From positions 186,001 to 250,000 of the forward strand of contig NZ_JANHDM010000003.1 of assembly GCF_024494685.1 (NCBI RefSeq): a stretch of 64,000 nt of DNA. The letters are read 5' to 3'. The position numbers and the translations under genes are program-made. Each line of letters begins with the position of its first letter. The first letter of the stretch is position 1. Origin of the DNA: Halorubrum rubrum (GTDB lineage Archaea > Halobacteriota > Halobacteria > Halobacteriales > Haloferacaceae). The notes beneath the pieces are model-generated. The model made no database searches, was not told the DNA's origin, and saw nothing but the letters and a program-made list of their open reading frames with translations. Below, piece by piece: positions 17,762-26,451 of this stretch.

Positions 17762-18130
17762 ATGAAGGTGCTCTGTGGGATCGGCGGAAGCGACGACTCG
17801 CTTCGGGCGCTCGAACGGACGGTCGATCGGGCGGCGGTCGCCGGCGACGAACTCACGGTCGCAGTCGTGGAGAACCCGGACTCCGACGCCGCCGTCGAGG
17901 AGGTCACGAGACGAGCCGAGGAGGCGATACGCGACGCCGGGATCGACGCCGAGATCCGACGCGTCGAGGGCGATCCGGGGAGCCAACTCGTGGACATCGC
18001 CGAGCGGGAGGGGTTCGACGAGATCGTCCTCGGCGGGGGACAGACCAGCCCGATGGGGAAGATAACGATCGGCCCGATCGCCGAGTTCGTCCTGTTGAAC
18101 AGCATGACGTCGGTCACGCTGGTCAGATGA
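17762..18130 (+). CDS. UspA universal stress protein
   Basis: This 122-residue single-domain UspA protein starts MKVLCGIGGSDDS and ends with GGGQTSPMGKITIGPIAEFV, corresponding to the ATP-binding G-x2-G-x9-G(S/T) loop. It is slightly shorter than most members. The alternative upstream start at 17504 is rejected because it precedes a TATA-like cttttga near 17732-17738. Its stop overlaps the ATG of the acetyltransferase (ATGA at 18127-18130), indicating translational coupling. Confidence 0.85.
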   Translation: MKVLCGIGGSDDSLRALERTVDRAAVAGDELTVAVVENPDSDAAVEEVTRRAEEAIRDAGIDAEIRRVEGDPGSQLVDIAEREGFDEIVLGGGQTSPMGKITIGPIAEFVLLNSMTSVTLVR

Positions 18131-18675
18131 ACGACCGCCGATACCCGGAGGCGGCCGCCGACCGGTTCGAGCCGCCTCCGATCGCGTTCACCGACCGCGA
18201 GGGGCGCGAGGTCGAGATACGCGCCTACGACGGATCCGAGGGGACCGACGAGGCGCTGGTGTCGATGTACACCGCCTTCGACCCGTCGGACCGGGCACAG
18301 GGGATCCCGCCGGGCGGGGAAAAGCGGGTCCGCGAGTGGCTCGAGGCCATCCTCACCGACGACTGTCTCAACGTCGTCGCCTGGTGTGGCGACGAGGTGG
18401 CGGGCCACGCGACGCTCGTCCCCGACGGCGACGCCTACGAGCTCGCGATCTTCGTCCACCAGACGTACCAGGAGGCCGGGGTCGGGACGCGTCTCATCAG
18501 CGGCCTGCTCGGCCACGGACAGGCCGAGGGCGTGGAGAAGGTGTGGCTCACCGTCGAGCGGTGGAACCGCGCGGCGGTGTCGCTGTACGAGAAGATCGGC
18601 TTCGAGACCTCCAACGCCGAGAGCTTCGAGTTGGAGATGGCGCTCCGGTTGAACGAGTCGGAAGACGAGGAGTGA
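18127..18675 (+). CDS. GNAT-family N-acetyltransferase (uspA-coupled)
   Basis: This 182-residue acetyltransferase has IFVHQTYQEAGVGTRLISGL, the acetyl-CoA pyrophosphate-binding motif, then a C-terminal AVSLYEKIGFE. Several haloarchaeal and bacterial GNAT proteins of this type modify proteins or polyamines, but the substrate is unknown. The four-base overlap with uspA suggests a joint role in stress response. Confidence 0.85.
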   Translation: MNDRRYPEAAADRFEPPPIAFTDREGREVEIRAYDGSEGTDEALVSMYTAFDPSDRAQGIPPGGEKRVREWLEAILTDDCLNVVAWCGDEVAGHATLVPDGDAYELAIFVHQTYQEAGVGTRLISGLLGHGQAEGVEKVWLTVERWNRAAVSLYEKIGFETSNAESFELEMALRLNESEDEE

Positions 18676-18754
18676 CGCCGGGGCGGAGCGAGGGGAGATC
18701 GGTCTCGTCGGCTCGGGAAGCCATCCTTTTGGTTCGGGGCGCGGATCGGTTCGC

Positions 18755-19771
18755 ATGGACTACCGACGACTGGGGTCGACGGGAACGCGGGTCTCGGAGC
18801 TCTGTTTCGGCACGTGGCGGTTCGGGCGGAAGACCGGAGGCGTCCTCGAGACGGACGAGGAGCAGGCACACCGGCTCCTCGACGCGTTCGCCGACCGCGG
18901 CGGCAACTTCGTCGACACCGCGAACGTCTACGGCGACCCGAACGGGACGAGTGAGGAGTATATCGGAAACTGGCTCGCGGAGCGCGACCGCGAGAAGTAC
19001 GTGCTCGCCTCGAAGGTGTACTTCGGCTTCGACGACTCCCACCCGAACGGCTCCGGGCTCTCGCGGACCCACATCCGGAACCAGATCGAGGGGACGCTCG
19101 ACCGGCTCGGCACCGACTACCTCGATCTGTACTACATCCACCGGTGGGACGAGGGGACGCCGATCGAGGAGACGCTGTCGGCGCTGGACGGGCTCGTCGA
19201 GTCGGGGCGGGTGAACTACCTCGGCGCGTCGACGATGGCGGCCTGGCAGCTCACGAAGGCGCTCTGGGAGTCCGACGTGAACGACTACGAGCGCTTCGAG
19301 GTGACCCAGCCGCTGTTTCACGCCGGCTACTACGAGGACGTCGAGGAGTACCTCGCGGTCGCGGCCGACCAGGATCTGGCGGTGTGCCCGTACTCGCCGC
19401 TCGCCGGCGGCTTCCTCACGGGCAAGTACACCCGCGCGGACCCGGACGACCCGAAGTCGGTGCGGGCCCCCGACGGCTCCCGCGGGAGCTTCGACGAGCG
19501 GTTCGAGCGTTTCTACCTCTCCGAGCGCGGCTGGAAGGTGCTCGAGGAGGTCCGCGCGGTCGCCGACGAGGTCGACGCCACCCCCGCGCAGGTGGCGCTT
19601 CGCTGGCTCATGGACCAGGAGTCGTTCACCTGCGTCCCCATCGTCGGCGCGCGAACGGTCGACCAACTGGAGGAGAACCTCGGGGCCGCCGAGGTGTCGA
19701 TCACGGCGGACCGACACGACCGGATCACGGACGCCCGGTACGACGAGGACGGCCGGCGGTGGGGTCACTGA
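18755..19771 (+). CDS. Aldo/keto reductase
   Basis: This 338-residue NADPH-dependent oxidoreductase of the AKR superfamily (closest in look to the YghZ/Kvbeta-type group) carries the full tetrad: Asp54 and Tyr59 (FVDTANVYGD), Lys87 (LASKVYFGF) and His129 (DLYYIHRWD). The C-terminal cofactor region has VPIVGARTVDQLEENLGA. The ATG lies about 80 bp after the acetyltransferase with its own likely promoter (tccttttggttcg around 18723-18735). Confidence 0.92.
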   Translation: MDYRRLGSTGTRVSELCFGTWRFGRKTGGVLETDEEQAHRLLDAFADRGGNFVDTANVYGDPNGTSEEYIGNWLAERDREKYVLASKVYFGFDDSHPNGSGLSRTHIRNQIEGTLDRLGTDYLDLYYIHRWDEGTPIEETLSALDGLVESGRVNYLGASTMAAWQLTKALWESDVNDYERFEVTQPLFHAGYYEDVEEYLAVAADQDLAVCPYSPLAGGFLTGKYTRADPDDPKSVRAPDGSRGSFDERFERFYLSERGWKVLEEVRAVADEVDATPAQVALRWLMDQESFTCVPIVGARTVDQLEENLGAAEVSITADRHDRITDARYDEDGRRWGH

Positions 19772-19838
19772 TCGGCCGCGGACGTCGATCCGCTCGATCG
19801 GCGGGTCGTTTTTATACTGTTGCCGCGAATCCGAGTCC

Positions 19839-20111
19839 ATGAGCGAGGATGACACGGCGGGAGCGATGTCGGCCGAGGAGTTCCGTTCGCTGACCGACGG
19901 GCTGGTCCGGCAGAGCTCCGGCGGCGGCACGACGGTGTACAAGAACGCGGCCGGCGTCGGCTGTCCGAACCCGAAGTGTGACCTGGGCGTGTTCCAGACG
20001 CTGTTCGTCAGCGACCACGGCTGGCAGCGGATCGGCGCGACCAGGGACGGGATCGAACTCTGTATCTGTAACACCGAGGACCGGCGACTGGTGTTCATCC
20101 ACGACGAGTGA
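19839..20111 (+). CDS. Small zinc-ribbon-like haloarchaeal protein
   Basis: This 90-residue protein carries CPNPKC (about residues 47-52) and CIC (81-83), four cysteines that could bind one zinc ion in a ribbon. A hydrophilic N-terminus begins MSEDDTAGAMSAEEFRSL. No function is known to me. TATA-like tttttatact is at 19808-19817, about 27 bp before the ATG, supporting the start and a leaderless mRNA. Confidence 0.72.
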   Translation: MSEDDTAGAMSAEEFRSLTDGLVRQSSGGGTTVYKNAAGVGCPNPKCDLGVFQTLFVSDHGWQRIGATRDGIELCICNTEDRRLVFIHDE

Positions 20112-20130
20112 GCGTCCGGCGAGCGCCTCG

Positions 20131-20220
20131 GCGCGGATCGCCTCGCCACAGATCGCCCGTCGCGGATCGCTTCGCTGCGGACCGCCCCGTCGCGAAGCCC
20201 CCCGACGCGGACCGCCCCGA
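20131..20220. repeat. Degenerate 15-bp tandem repeat, six copies
   Basis: A GCGGATCGC/GCGGACCGC core recurs with spacings of 15, 14, 15, 15 and 15 bp between the last base of the preceding gene and cobO. Copies differ at several positions. No start codon sits in a convincing frame over it. Confidence 0.7.
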
Positions 20221-20249
20221 TTCAAGGGCGTCGACGCCGAGGGGTCGGT

Positions 20250-21002
20250 ATGACCGACGAGACGACCGAGCGGACGGCGGACGAGGAGGAGACGGATGGG
20301 CGGAGAACGGACGAGCCGACGACGGGCGACGGGGACGCGGTCCGGCGGAACACTCCCGGTCGCGGGATCGCGCCAGACGCGGACCCGATCGAGGCGAGCG
20401 CGCCCGAGGAGTTCGGGCTCGTCCAGGCCTGGTGGGGCGACGGGAAGGGGAAGACGACCGCCGCGTTCGGGATGGGCGCTCGCGCGGTCGGCCACGGCCA
20501 CCGCGTTCACATGCTCCAGTTCATGAAGGGCGGTGCGGACTCCGTGGAGGCCGTCCGCGGCGAGTACAACGCGATCCGGGCGCTGCCAGGCTTCTCCTTC
20601 GAGAACACCGGCCACTACGGCTGGCACGGGATGGCGGACGGCTCCGCGGACGACGACCACGAGCGGGACGCGCGGGCGGGGCTCGACCGCGCCCGCGGTC
20701 TCGTCGACGCCGCGGCCGACGCCGACCTCGACGCCCCGATCCCGCTCGACGCCGAGCCCGACGCCGGCGTCCACATGCTGATCCTCGACGAGGTCCTCTA
20801 CGCCGCCGACCGCGGTCTGATCGAACCCGAGGAGGTGCTCGACCTGATCGACCGGAAGCCCGACGGGCTCGAACTCGTGCTCACGGGGAGCCACGAGCGG
20901 CCGGCGTACCTCGAGGACGCCGCGGACCTGATCACCCATGTCGGCAAGGAGAAACACCCGATCGACGCGGGCCAGCGCGCCCGCAAGGGGACGGAGTACT
21001 GA
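20250..21002 (+). CDS. cobO: Cob(I)yrinic acid a,c-diamide adenosyltransferase
   Basis: CobO/CobA-type corrinoid adenosyltransferase transfers the 5'-deoxyadenosyl group from ATP to cob(I)yrinic acid diamide. After a variable hydrophilic N-terminus, WWGDGKGKTTAAFG gives the Walker A loop (63-70). MLQFMKGG and LILDEVLYA (Walker B type) follow, ending with HPIDAGQRARKGTEY, typical of the family. The stop overlaps the ATG of the next gene (TGATG at 21000-21004). It belongs to the cobamide cluster with cobQ. Confidence 0.93.
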   Translation: MTDETTERTADEEETDGRRTDEPTTGDGDAVRRNTPGRGIAPDADPIEASAPEEFGLVQAWWGDGKGKTTAAFGMGARAVGHGHRVHMLQFMKGGADSVEAVRGEYNAIRALPGFSFENTGHYGWHGMADGSADDDHERDARAGLDRARGLVDAAADADLDAPIPLDAEPDAGVHMLILDEVLYAADRGLIEPEEVLDLIDRKPDGLELVLTGSHERPAYLEDAADLITHVGKEKHPIDAGQRARKGTEY

Positions 21003-21376
21003 TGGTCGACGGATCGGACGGGAGCGGAGGCCGGGCCGGCGGTGACGGAGCCGACCCCGGCTCCGAGGACGCGGAAGCCGAGCCCGCGACGGCGCTTCAC
21101 GACCATCTCGTCGCAACCGAGACGCTTCCGGTCGAGCGGGAGGCCGGCTGGTATCTCGGGGAGGCACAGGCGCTCGCGGCCGAACTCACAGCCGGCGATC
21201 TCGAGGAGTCGATTGCCGTCGACCGCGCCGCCGAGATCCGGGAACTGCTCGCGGCGATCGACGGGACCGGCGACGACGAGGCGGACGATCACGTCGCGGC
21301 CGCCCGCGAACTCGCCGCGCGGATCGCGGAGCGGCCGGGATCCGACACGGGTCACGTCTCCGACGTCGGCGGGTGA
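21002..21376 (+). CDS. Conserved small protein between cobO and cobQ
   Basis: This 124-residue acidic protein has a disordered N-terminus (G/D-rich) and a helical core with [19 protein letters not shown] and [14 protein letters not shown] see no enzymatic motif. It is locked between cobO (start overlaps the cobO stop) and cobQ (its stop overlaps the cobQ region), so it is likely a cobamide-related helper or regulator. The function is unknown. Confidence 0.72.
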   Translation: MVDGSDGSGGRAGGDGADPGSEDAEAEPATALHDHLVATETLPVEREAGWYLGEAQALAAELTAGDLEESIAVDRAAEIRELLAAIDGTGDDEADDHVAAARELAARIAERPGSDTGHVSDVGG

Positions 21377-21384
21377 TTCGGGGA

Positions 21385-23121
21385 ATGACCGACGACCCCC
21401 ACGCCGCCGCCCGCACGCTCCTCGTCGCGGGCACCGCCTCACACGTCGGCAAGTCCACGGTCGCCGCCGGGCTCTGTCGCCACCTCGCGGACGCGGGCGT
21501 CGCCGTCGCGCCGTACAAGGCCCAGAACATGTCGAACAACGCGCGGGCCGTCCCCGTCTCGCCCGGCGCGGGCGTCGACGCGGCGTTCGGCGAGGTGGGG
21601 ATCTCCCAGTACGTCCAGGCGCGGGCCGCCCGCGTCGGCCCCGAGACGGACCACAACCCGGTCCTCCTCAAGCCCCGCGGCGAGGGCGAGAGCCAGCTGG
21701 TGGTGAACGGTCGGGCGGTCGCACACGCCTCGGCGGCGGACTACTACGGCGGCCGGTGGGCGGAGGCCCGCCAGGCCGCGGCGGCCGCCCACCGCCGGCT
21801 CGCCGCCGCTCACGACGTGATCGTCGCGGAGGGGGCGGGCTCGATCGCCGAGATCAACCTCCACGACCGCGACCTCGCGAACGTGGAGACGGCGCGGCTC
21901 TTCGAGGACCGAGATCCGTCGGAGGAGACGGAGCCGTCTGGAGGCGCGGAGATACTCCTCGTCGCCGACATCGAGCGCGGCGGCGTCTTCGCCGCGCTGG
22001 TCGGCACGCTCGAACTGCTTCCCGCGGACCTGCGCGACCGCGTCGTCGGCGCGGCCATCACCAAGTTCCGCGGCGATCGGAGCCTGCTCGATCCGGGCAT
22101 CGACGCCTTCGAGGAGCGGACCGGCGTCCCCGTCCTCGGCGTGATCCCCCACGACGACCCCGGACTCCCCGAGGAGGACAGCGTCGCGCTCCCCGATCCG
22201 GGCGAGCGGGCGATCCTCGGCGCGGACGACGGCGTCCCGCCGGCCGAGGCGGTCACCGTCGCCGTCCCCCGACTCCCGCGGATCTCGAACGCGACCGACG
22301 TGGAGCCGCTCGCGACCGAGCCGGGCGTCCGCGTCGCGTTCGTGCCGCTCGATTCCTCCCTCGCGGACGCCGACGCGGTCGTGATCCCCGGCACGAAGAA
22401 CACCGTCGACGACCTCCGCGCCTGTCGAGACGCGGGGTTCGACGACGCGCTCCGCGCGTTCGACGGGCCCGTCGTCGGGCTCTGTGGCGGCTACCAACTG
22501 CTCGGCGAGCGGATCACGAACGCGGCCGTCGAGAGCGCGGACCCGGACGCGCCCGACGTCGTGGAGGGATTCGGACTGCTCCCGGTCGAGACCGCCTTCT
22601 CCGCGGAAAAGCGGGTCGTCGCGGCCGATCTCCGACTGGATCCGAACGCGATCGACCTCGTGGATCCGGTCGGTGGAGCGAAAGCGGGCGGCGGAGCGAA
22701 AGCGAGCGGTGGGGGCGACCTCGACGTCGCCGGCTACGAGATCCACATGGGCGAGACGCGGCGGGTCGATCCGGTGGGGGAGGAGAGGGGGGAGAACGTC
22801 CCGGACGCCTCGTCGACGACGACCCTCGCCACGCCCTTCTCGGACCCCGACGGCGACCGGGCCGGCGTCGAGCTCGGCGCGGCCGCGGGCGACGTCCTCG
22901 GGACCTACCTCCACGGGCTCTTCGAGAACGAGGCCGTTCGGCGGAGCGTTCTCGCCCGCGTTCGCGAGAGCGCGGGTCTCGCGAACGGCGGCGCGGGAGC
23001 GACGGTCGCCGACGCCCCGGACGCGGATCCGCGTGCTCGCACTCCCGTCGACCGGGCGGCCGACCTGCTCCGCGAACACGTGGACCTCGCCGCGCTGGGG
23101 CTTCCGACGGACCGGCCGTGA
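21385..23121 (+). CDS. cobQ: Adenosylcobyric acid synthase (cobyric acid synthase)
   Basis: CobQ/CbiP amidates adenosylcobyrinic acid a,c-diamide at b, d, e and g side chains using glutamine. The N-terminal P-loop amidoligase domain has [10 protein letters not shown] (16-25) and [22 protein letters not shown] and ITKFRGD follow. The C-terminal triad-type glutamine amidotransferase domain carries the nucleophile Cys in [14 protein letters not shown] low-complexity insert ([15 protein letters not shown]) sits within the C-terminal half. ATG 21385 ([10 protein letters not shown]) is preferred; GTG 21373 overlapping the previous stop is the alternative. The protein is 578 residues. Confidence 0.92.
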   Translation: MTDDPHAAARTLLVAGTASHVGKSTVAAGLCRHLADAGVAVAPYKAQNMSNNARAVPVSPGAGVDAAFGEVGISQYVQARAARVGPETDHNPVLLKPRGEGESQLVVNGRAVAHASAADYYGGRWAEARQAAAAAHRRLAAAHDVIVAEGAGSIAEINLHDRDLANVETARLFEDRDPSEETEPSGGAEILLVADIERGGVFAALVGTLELLPADLRDRVVGAAITKFRGDRSLLDPGIDAFEERTGVPVLGVIPHDDPGLPEEDSVALPDPGERAILGADDGVPPAEAVTVAVPRLPRISNATDVEPLATEPGVRVAFVPLDSSLADADAVVIPGTKNTVDDLRACRDAGFDDALRAFDGPVVGLCGGYQLLGERITNAAVESADPDAPDVVEGFGLLPVETAFSAEKRVVAADLRLDPNAIDLVDPVGGAKAGGGAKASGGGDLDVAGYEIHMGETRRVDPVGEERGENVPDASSTTTLATPFSDPDGDRAGVELGAAAGDVLGTYLHGLFENEAVRRSVLARVRESAGLANGGAGATVADAPDADPRARTPVDRAADLLREHVDLAALGLPTDRP

Positions 23122-23171
23122 CGCGGCGGGTCCCGGTAGGTATTTGGCCCGCCTCGCGCAAACTCGCGTGA

Positions 23172-23849
23172 ATGCTCAGCGACGTGATGGAGGACTACCT
23201 CAAGGCGATCTACGTCCTCCAGGCCGAAGAGGGCGCGCCCGTCTCGACGTCCGCCATCGCCGAGTACCTCGAGAAGACCCCGCCGACCGTGACCGACATG
23301 CTCGGCAAGCTGGCCGACCGCGGACTCGTCGACCGCGAGCCGTATCACGGGGTCGAACTCACCGCGGAGGGCGAGGCGGTCGCCCTCGAGATCGTCAGAC
23401 ACCACCGGCTCCTCGAGGCGTTCCTCGCCGACCAGTTGGACTACGACTGGAGCGACGTCCACGCGGAGGCGGACGCGTTAGAACACCACATCTCCGAGGA
23501 GTTCGAACGGCGCGTCTCCGCCACGCTCGGCGACCCCGACGTCGACCCCCACGGCGACCCGATCCCCGGTGCGGACCTCGAACCCATCGACGAGGGGACC
23601 GGCCCGCGGCTCTCCGATCACCCCGAGGGCGACCGCGTCGTCGTGACGCGGGTCTCCGACCGCGACGACGACGAGCTCGAGTACCTCGCCGACGCCGGGA
23701 TCACCCCCGGAACGACGGTCGAGATCGTCGACGTCGCGCCGTTCGGGATGGTGACCGTCCGGACGCCGGAGGGCGAACAGAGCCTCCCGGCGGAGGTCGC
23801 CCGCTCGATCCGCGTGGAGGAGGCCGCGGAACCCGCGGAGTCGTCGTAG
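23172..23849 (+). CDS. DtxR/MntR-family metal-dependent transcriptional regulator
   Basis: This 225-residue repressor has an N-terminal winged helix (VSTSAIAEYLEKTPPTVTDML), a dimerisation and metal-binding domain and a C-terminal FeoA/SH3-like domain (about 155-220). Metal-site residues fit MntR better than DtxR: Asp8 (MEDYL) in place of the DtxR Met10, and Asp101 with Glu104/His105 (AEADALEHH) in place of Cys102. It stands alone about 50 bp after cobQ. TATA-like gtatttgg is near 23138-23145. Target genes are not in the window. Confidence 0.9.
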   Translation: MLSDVMEDYLKAIYVLQAEEGAPVSTSAIAEYLEKTPPTVTDMLGKLADRGLVDREPYHGVELTAEGEAVALEIVRHHRLLEAFLADQLDYDWSDVHAEADALEHHISEEFERRVSATLGDPDVDPHGDPIPGADLEPIDEGTGPRLSDHPEGDRVVVTRVSDRDDDELEYLADAGITPGTTVEIVDVAPFGMVTVRTPEGEQSLPAEVARSIRVEEAAEPAESS

Positions 23850-23936
23850 CGGCGGTCCCGTCGCGGATCCGGACGTCGTCGGCGAAGGGCGTCCTCGGCC
23901 GCGAGGTTTTTCACGCGAACCGTCCTCTACGCTGAC

Positions 23937-24629
23937 GTGAACACGGTCGCAACGCTCCTCGTCGGCGTGGTCTTCGGGCTCGCGCTCGCGGCCCCGCCGG
24001 GCCCGATGAACGCGGTCATCGCCGAGGAGGCGGTCCTCCGCGGGTGGTCGGCCGGCACCCGCGCGGGCCTCGGCGCGGCGACCGCCGACTTCCTGTTTTT
24101 CGTCCTCGCGTACCTCGGCGTCGTCTCGTTCGTCCAGTCCGTTCCGCGGCTCCAGACCGCCATGATCGGCGTCGGCGGCTGTCTGATGTGCTACTTCGCG
24201 GTCGGAACGGCCCGCGACGCGCGCGCCTCCTTCCGGCCCACCGCGGGCGCGGACCCCATGGTCGAGGACGGGAAGGGGTTCCAAAAGGCGCTGGCGCTGG
24301 CGCTGACGAACCCGTTCCAGGTGCTGTTCTGGCTCACGGTCGGCGTCGGGATGTTGCGCCCCGGCGAGCTCGACGTCCTCGCCCCGCTGCCGGTCGTCGG
24401 CGGCGAGATCGCGGGCGTGCTCGTCGTTTCGACCGGGTCGCCGGCGCTCCTCGGCGGGTTCTTCCTCGGCGTGTTGAGCTGGGTGACGCTGTTTCCCGTG
24501 AGCCTCGCCGCGGCCGAGAAGCGCATTCAGGCGATCGGTCCGGTCGTCGCCGTCGGCTCGGCGCTCGTGCTCGGCGGGTTCGGCGTCTACTTCCTGTACG
24601 ACGCCGCGACGACGGTCCTCACCTGGTGA
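23937..24629 (+). CDS. LysE-family amino acid exporter
   Basis: This 230-residue integral membrane protein has about six helices. LALAAPPGPMNAVIAEEAVLRGW near the N-terminus is the LysE/RhtB signature, followed by FFVLAYLGVVSF. A second conserved segment, KALALALTNPFQVLFWL, contains the family Asn-Pro. The predicted start is GTG 23937, with a TATA-like gtttttc near 23908-23914. It likely exports a small amino acid or related metabolite; the substrate is unknown. Confidence 0.83.
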   Translation: MNTVATLLVGVVFGLALAAPPGPMNAVIAEEAVLRGWSAGTRAGLGAATADFLFFVLAYLGVVSFVQSVPRLQTAMIGVGGCLMCYFAVGTARDARASFRPTAGADPMVEDGKGFQKALALALTNPFQVLFWLTVGVGMLRPGELDVLAPLPVVGGEIAGVLVVSTGSPALLGGFFLGVLSWVTLFPVSLAAAEKRIQAIGPVVAVGSALVLGGFGVYFLYDAATTVLTW

Positions 24630-24703
24630 CGGGTGACGTCGCTCTCGTGGCCGTACTCGTCGGCATGGACAACGGCTTTCACCCGCCGGCGTGAGCGACT
24701 CGT

Positions 24704-25750
24704 ATGTTCGAGAAGTCCACGTGGATCAAGCTCCCGCGGAACGTGCTCGTGGGCCACGGCGTCGTCGACGACCTCGGGACGGCGGTCGGCGAGTTATACC
24801 TCACCGGACGGCCGCTGATCGTCACCAGTCCGACGCCGAACGAGATCGCCGGCGACCGGGTGCGCGCGCAGTTCGGAGACCCCGCGACCGCCGTCGTCGA
24901 CGAGGCCTCCTTCGACGCGGTCGAGGAGCTGAAAGCGACCGCGGAGGCGGTGGATCCGGGCTACCTGATCGCCTTAGGCGGCGGCAAGCCGATCGACACC
25001 GCGAAGATGGCGGCCGACCACCTCGACGTGGGCTTCGTCTCCGTGCCCACCGTCGCCTCTCACGACGGCATCGTCTCCGGTCGCTCATCGATCCCCGAGG
25101 GCGACACGCGCCACTCGGTGGCCGCCGACCCGCCGCTCGCGGTCGTCGCCGACACCGAACTGCTCGCGGAGGCCCCGTGGCGGCTCACCACCGCGGGCTG
25201 TGCGGACATCATCTCGAACTACACCGCCGTGAAGGACTGGCGACTCGCCAGACGCCTGCGGAACGTCGAGTACAGCGAGTACGCGGGCGCGCTCTCGGAG
25301 ATGACCGCAGAGCTGCTCGTCGAGAACGCCGACATGATCCGGCCGGGGTTAGAGGAGTCGTCGTGGGTGGTCGTGAAGGCGCTCGTCTCCTCCGGCGTCG
25401 CGATGTCGATCGCGGGCTCCTCGCGGCCCGCCTCCGGCGCGGAACACCTCATCTCCCACCAGCTCGACCGGATCGCGCCCGGCAAGGCGCTCCACGGCCA
25501 CCAGGTCGGCGTCGCCTCGATCCTGACCGAGTACCTCCACAGCGGCGAGAACGGCGAGTGGGCCGCGATCCGCGACGCGCTCGCCGAACTCGACGCGCCG
25601 ACCACCGCCGCGGAGCTCGGGATCGACGACGAGGAACTGATCGCCGCACTCACGAGCGCCCACGAGATCCGCGACCGCTACACGATCCTCCAGGGCGGGA
25701 TCAACGAGGAGGCCGCGATCGAGGTCGCGACCGCGACCGGCGTGATCTGA
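24704..25750 (+). CDS. egsA: sn-Glycerol-1-phosphate dehydrogenase
   Basis: This 348-residue NAD(P)-dependent enzyme converts DHAP to sn-glycerol 1-phosphate, the first step specific to archaeal lipids. Its motifs include LIALGGGKPIDTAKMAA, VPTVASHDGI, and ISNYTAVKDWRLA followed by SGAEHLISHQLD with His-containing zinc ligands. The start at MFEKSTWIKLPRN matches archaeal EgsA proteins. It is transcribed alone. Confidence 0.95.
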   Translation: MFEKSTWIKLPRNVLVGHGVVDDLGTAVGELYLTGRPLIVTSPTPNEIAGDRVRAQFGDPATAVVDEASFDAVEELKATAEAVDPGYLIALGGGKPIDTAKMAADHLDVGFVSVPTVASHDGIVSGRSSIPEGDTRHSVAADPPLAVVADTELLAEAPWRLTTAGCADIISNYTAVKDWRLARRLRNVEYSEYAGALSEMTAELLVENADMIRPGLEESSWVVVKALVSSGVAMSIAGSSRPASGAEHLISHQLDRIAPGKALHGHQVGVASILTEYLHSGENGEWAAIRDALAELDAPTTAAELGIDDEELIAALTSAHEIRDRYTILQGGINEEAAIEVATATGVI

Positions 25751-25795
25751 GTCGGAACCCGAAGACGGATTAGCGTCCCGGCCCGATACGATCGC

Positions 25796-26419
25796 ATGTC
25801 AGCCGCCAGCGTGCGCGCCCGCCTCGCGGAGCCGGCCGGCGCGCTCACCGTCCTCCTCACGGTCGTCGGGTACGCCGCCGTCGGCGGCGTCTTCCTCGTT
25901 CCGGGGTTCCAGGCGCTGTTTCCGGACCTGACCCGCGGGACGGTCGACCTACTCGCCCACGCGATCGCCGCCGTCAACACCGTGACGATCACCACCCTCT
26001 CGCTCGGGTGGTACTGGATCCGCAACGACGAGGTGAAAAAGCACGCCGCCGCGATGACGACCTCCTTCGTGCTCATTCTCGTCTTCCTCGGGATGTACCT
26101 CCCGAAGGTCGCTGGCGGCGGCACGAAGTACTTCGTCGGTCCCGACCCGGCCTACTACGCGTACCTGATCATGCTCGCGGTCCACATCGTGCTCTCCGTG
26201 GTCTCCGTGCCGGTCGTCCTCTACGCGCTGCTGCTCGGGCTCACCCACACCGAACGCGAACTCAGGAACGAGGTTCCGCACGCGCGGGTCGGCCGGATCG
26301 CCGCGAGCGCGTGGCTCCTCTCGCTGGTCCTCGGCGTCGTCACGTACCTCCTCTTGAACCACGTCTACGACTCGACGTTCGAGGCGGCCGTCCTCCTCCC
26401 GCTCGTCCCGGTCGTCTAA
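25796..26419 (+). CDS. DUF420 membrane protein
   Basis: This 207-residue protein has five to six predicted membrane helices and the DUF420 pattern, including WYWIRNDEVKKHAAAM and DPAYYAYLIMLAVHIVLSV. DUF420 proteins are often associated with haem-copper oxidase assembly or YozB-like proteins, but the role is unproven. His residues in helices 3-4 (KKHAA, LAVHIVL) could bind haem or copper. It lies convergent with the M28 peptidase. Confidence 0.82.
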   Translation: MSAASVRARLAEPAGALTVLLTVVGYAAVGGVFLVPGFQALFPDLTRGTVDLLAHAIAAVNTVTITTLSLGWYWIRNDEVKKHAAAMTTSFVLILVFLGMYLPKVAGGGTKYFVGPDPAYYAYLIMLAVHIVLSVVSVPVVLYALLLGLTHTERELRNEVPHARVGRIAASAWLLSLVLGVVTYLLLNHVYDSTFEAAVLLPLVPVV

Positions 26420-26451
26420 CCGGCTCGGACTGCCCGACGCGGCCGCCCCCG

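Noticed and set aside
20112-20249. Possible cobalamin riboswitch before cobO
   Set aside because: No B12-box-like sequence or suitable helices; the gap holds only the 15-bp tandem repeat, and such riboswitches are not expected in haloarchaea.
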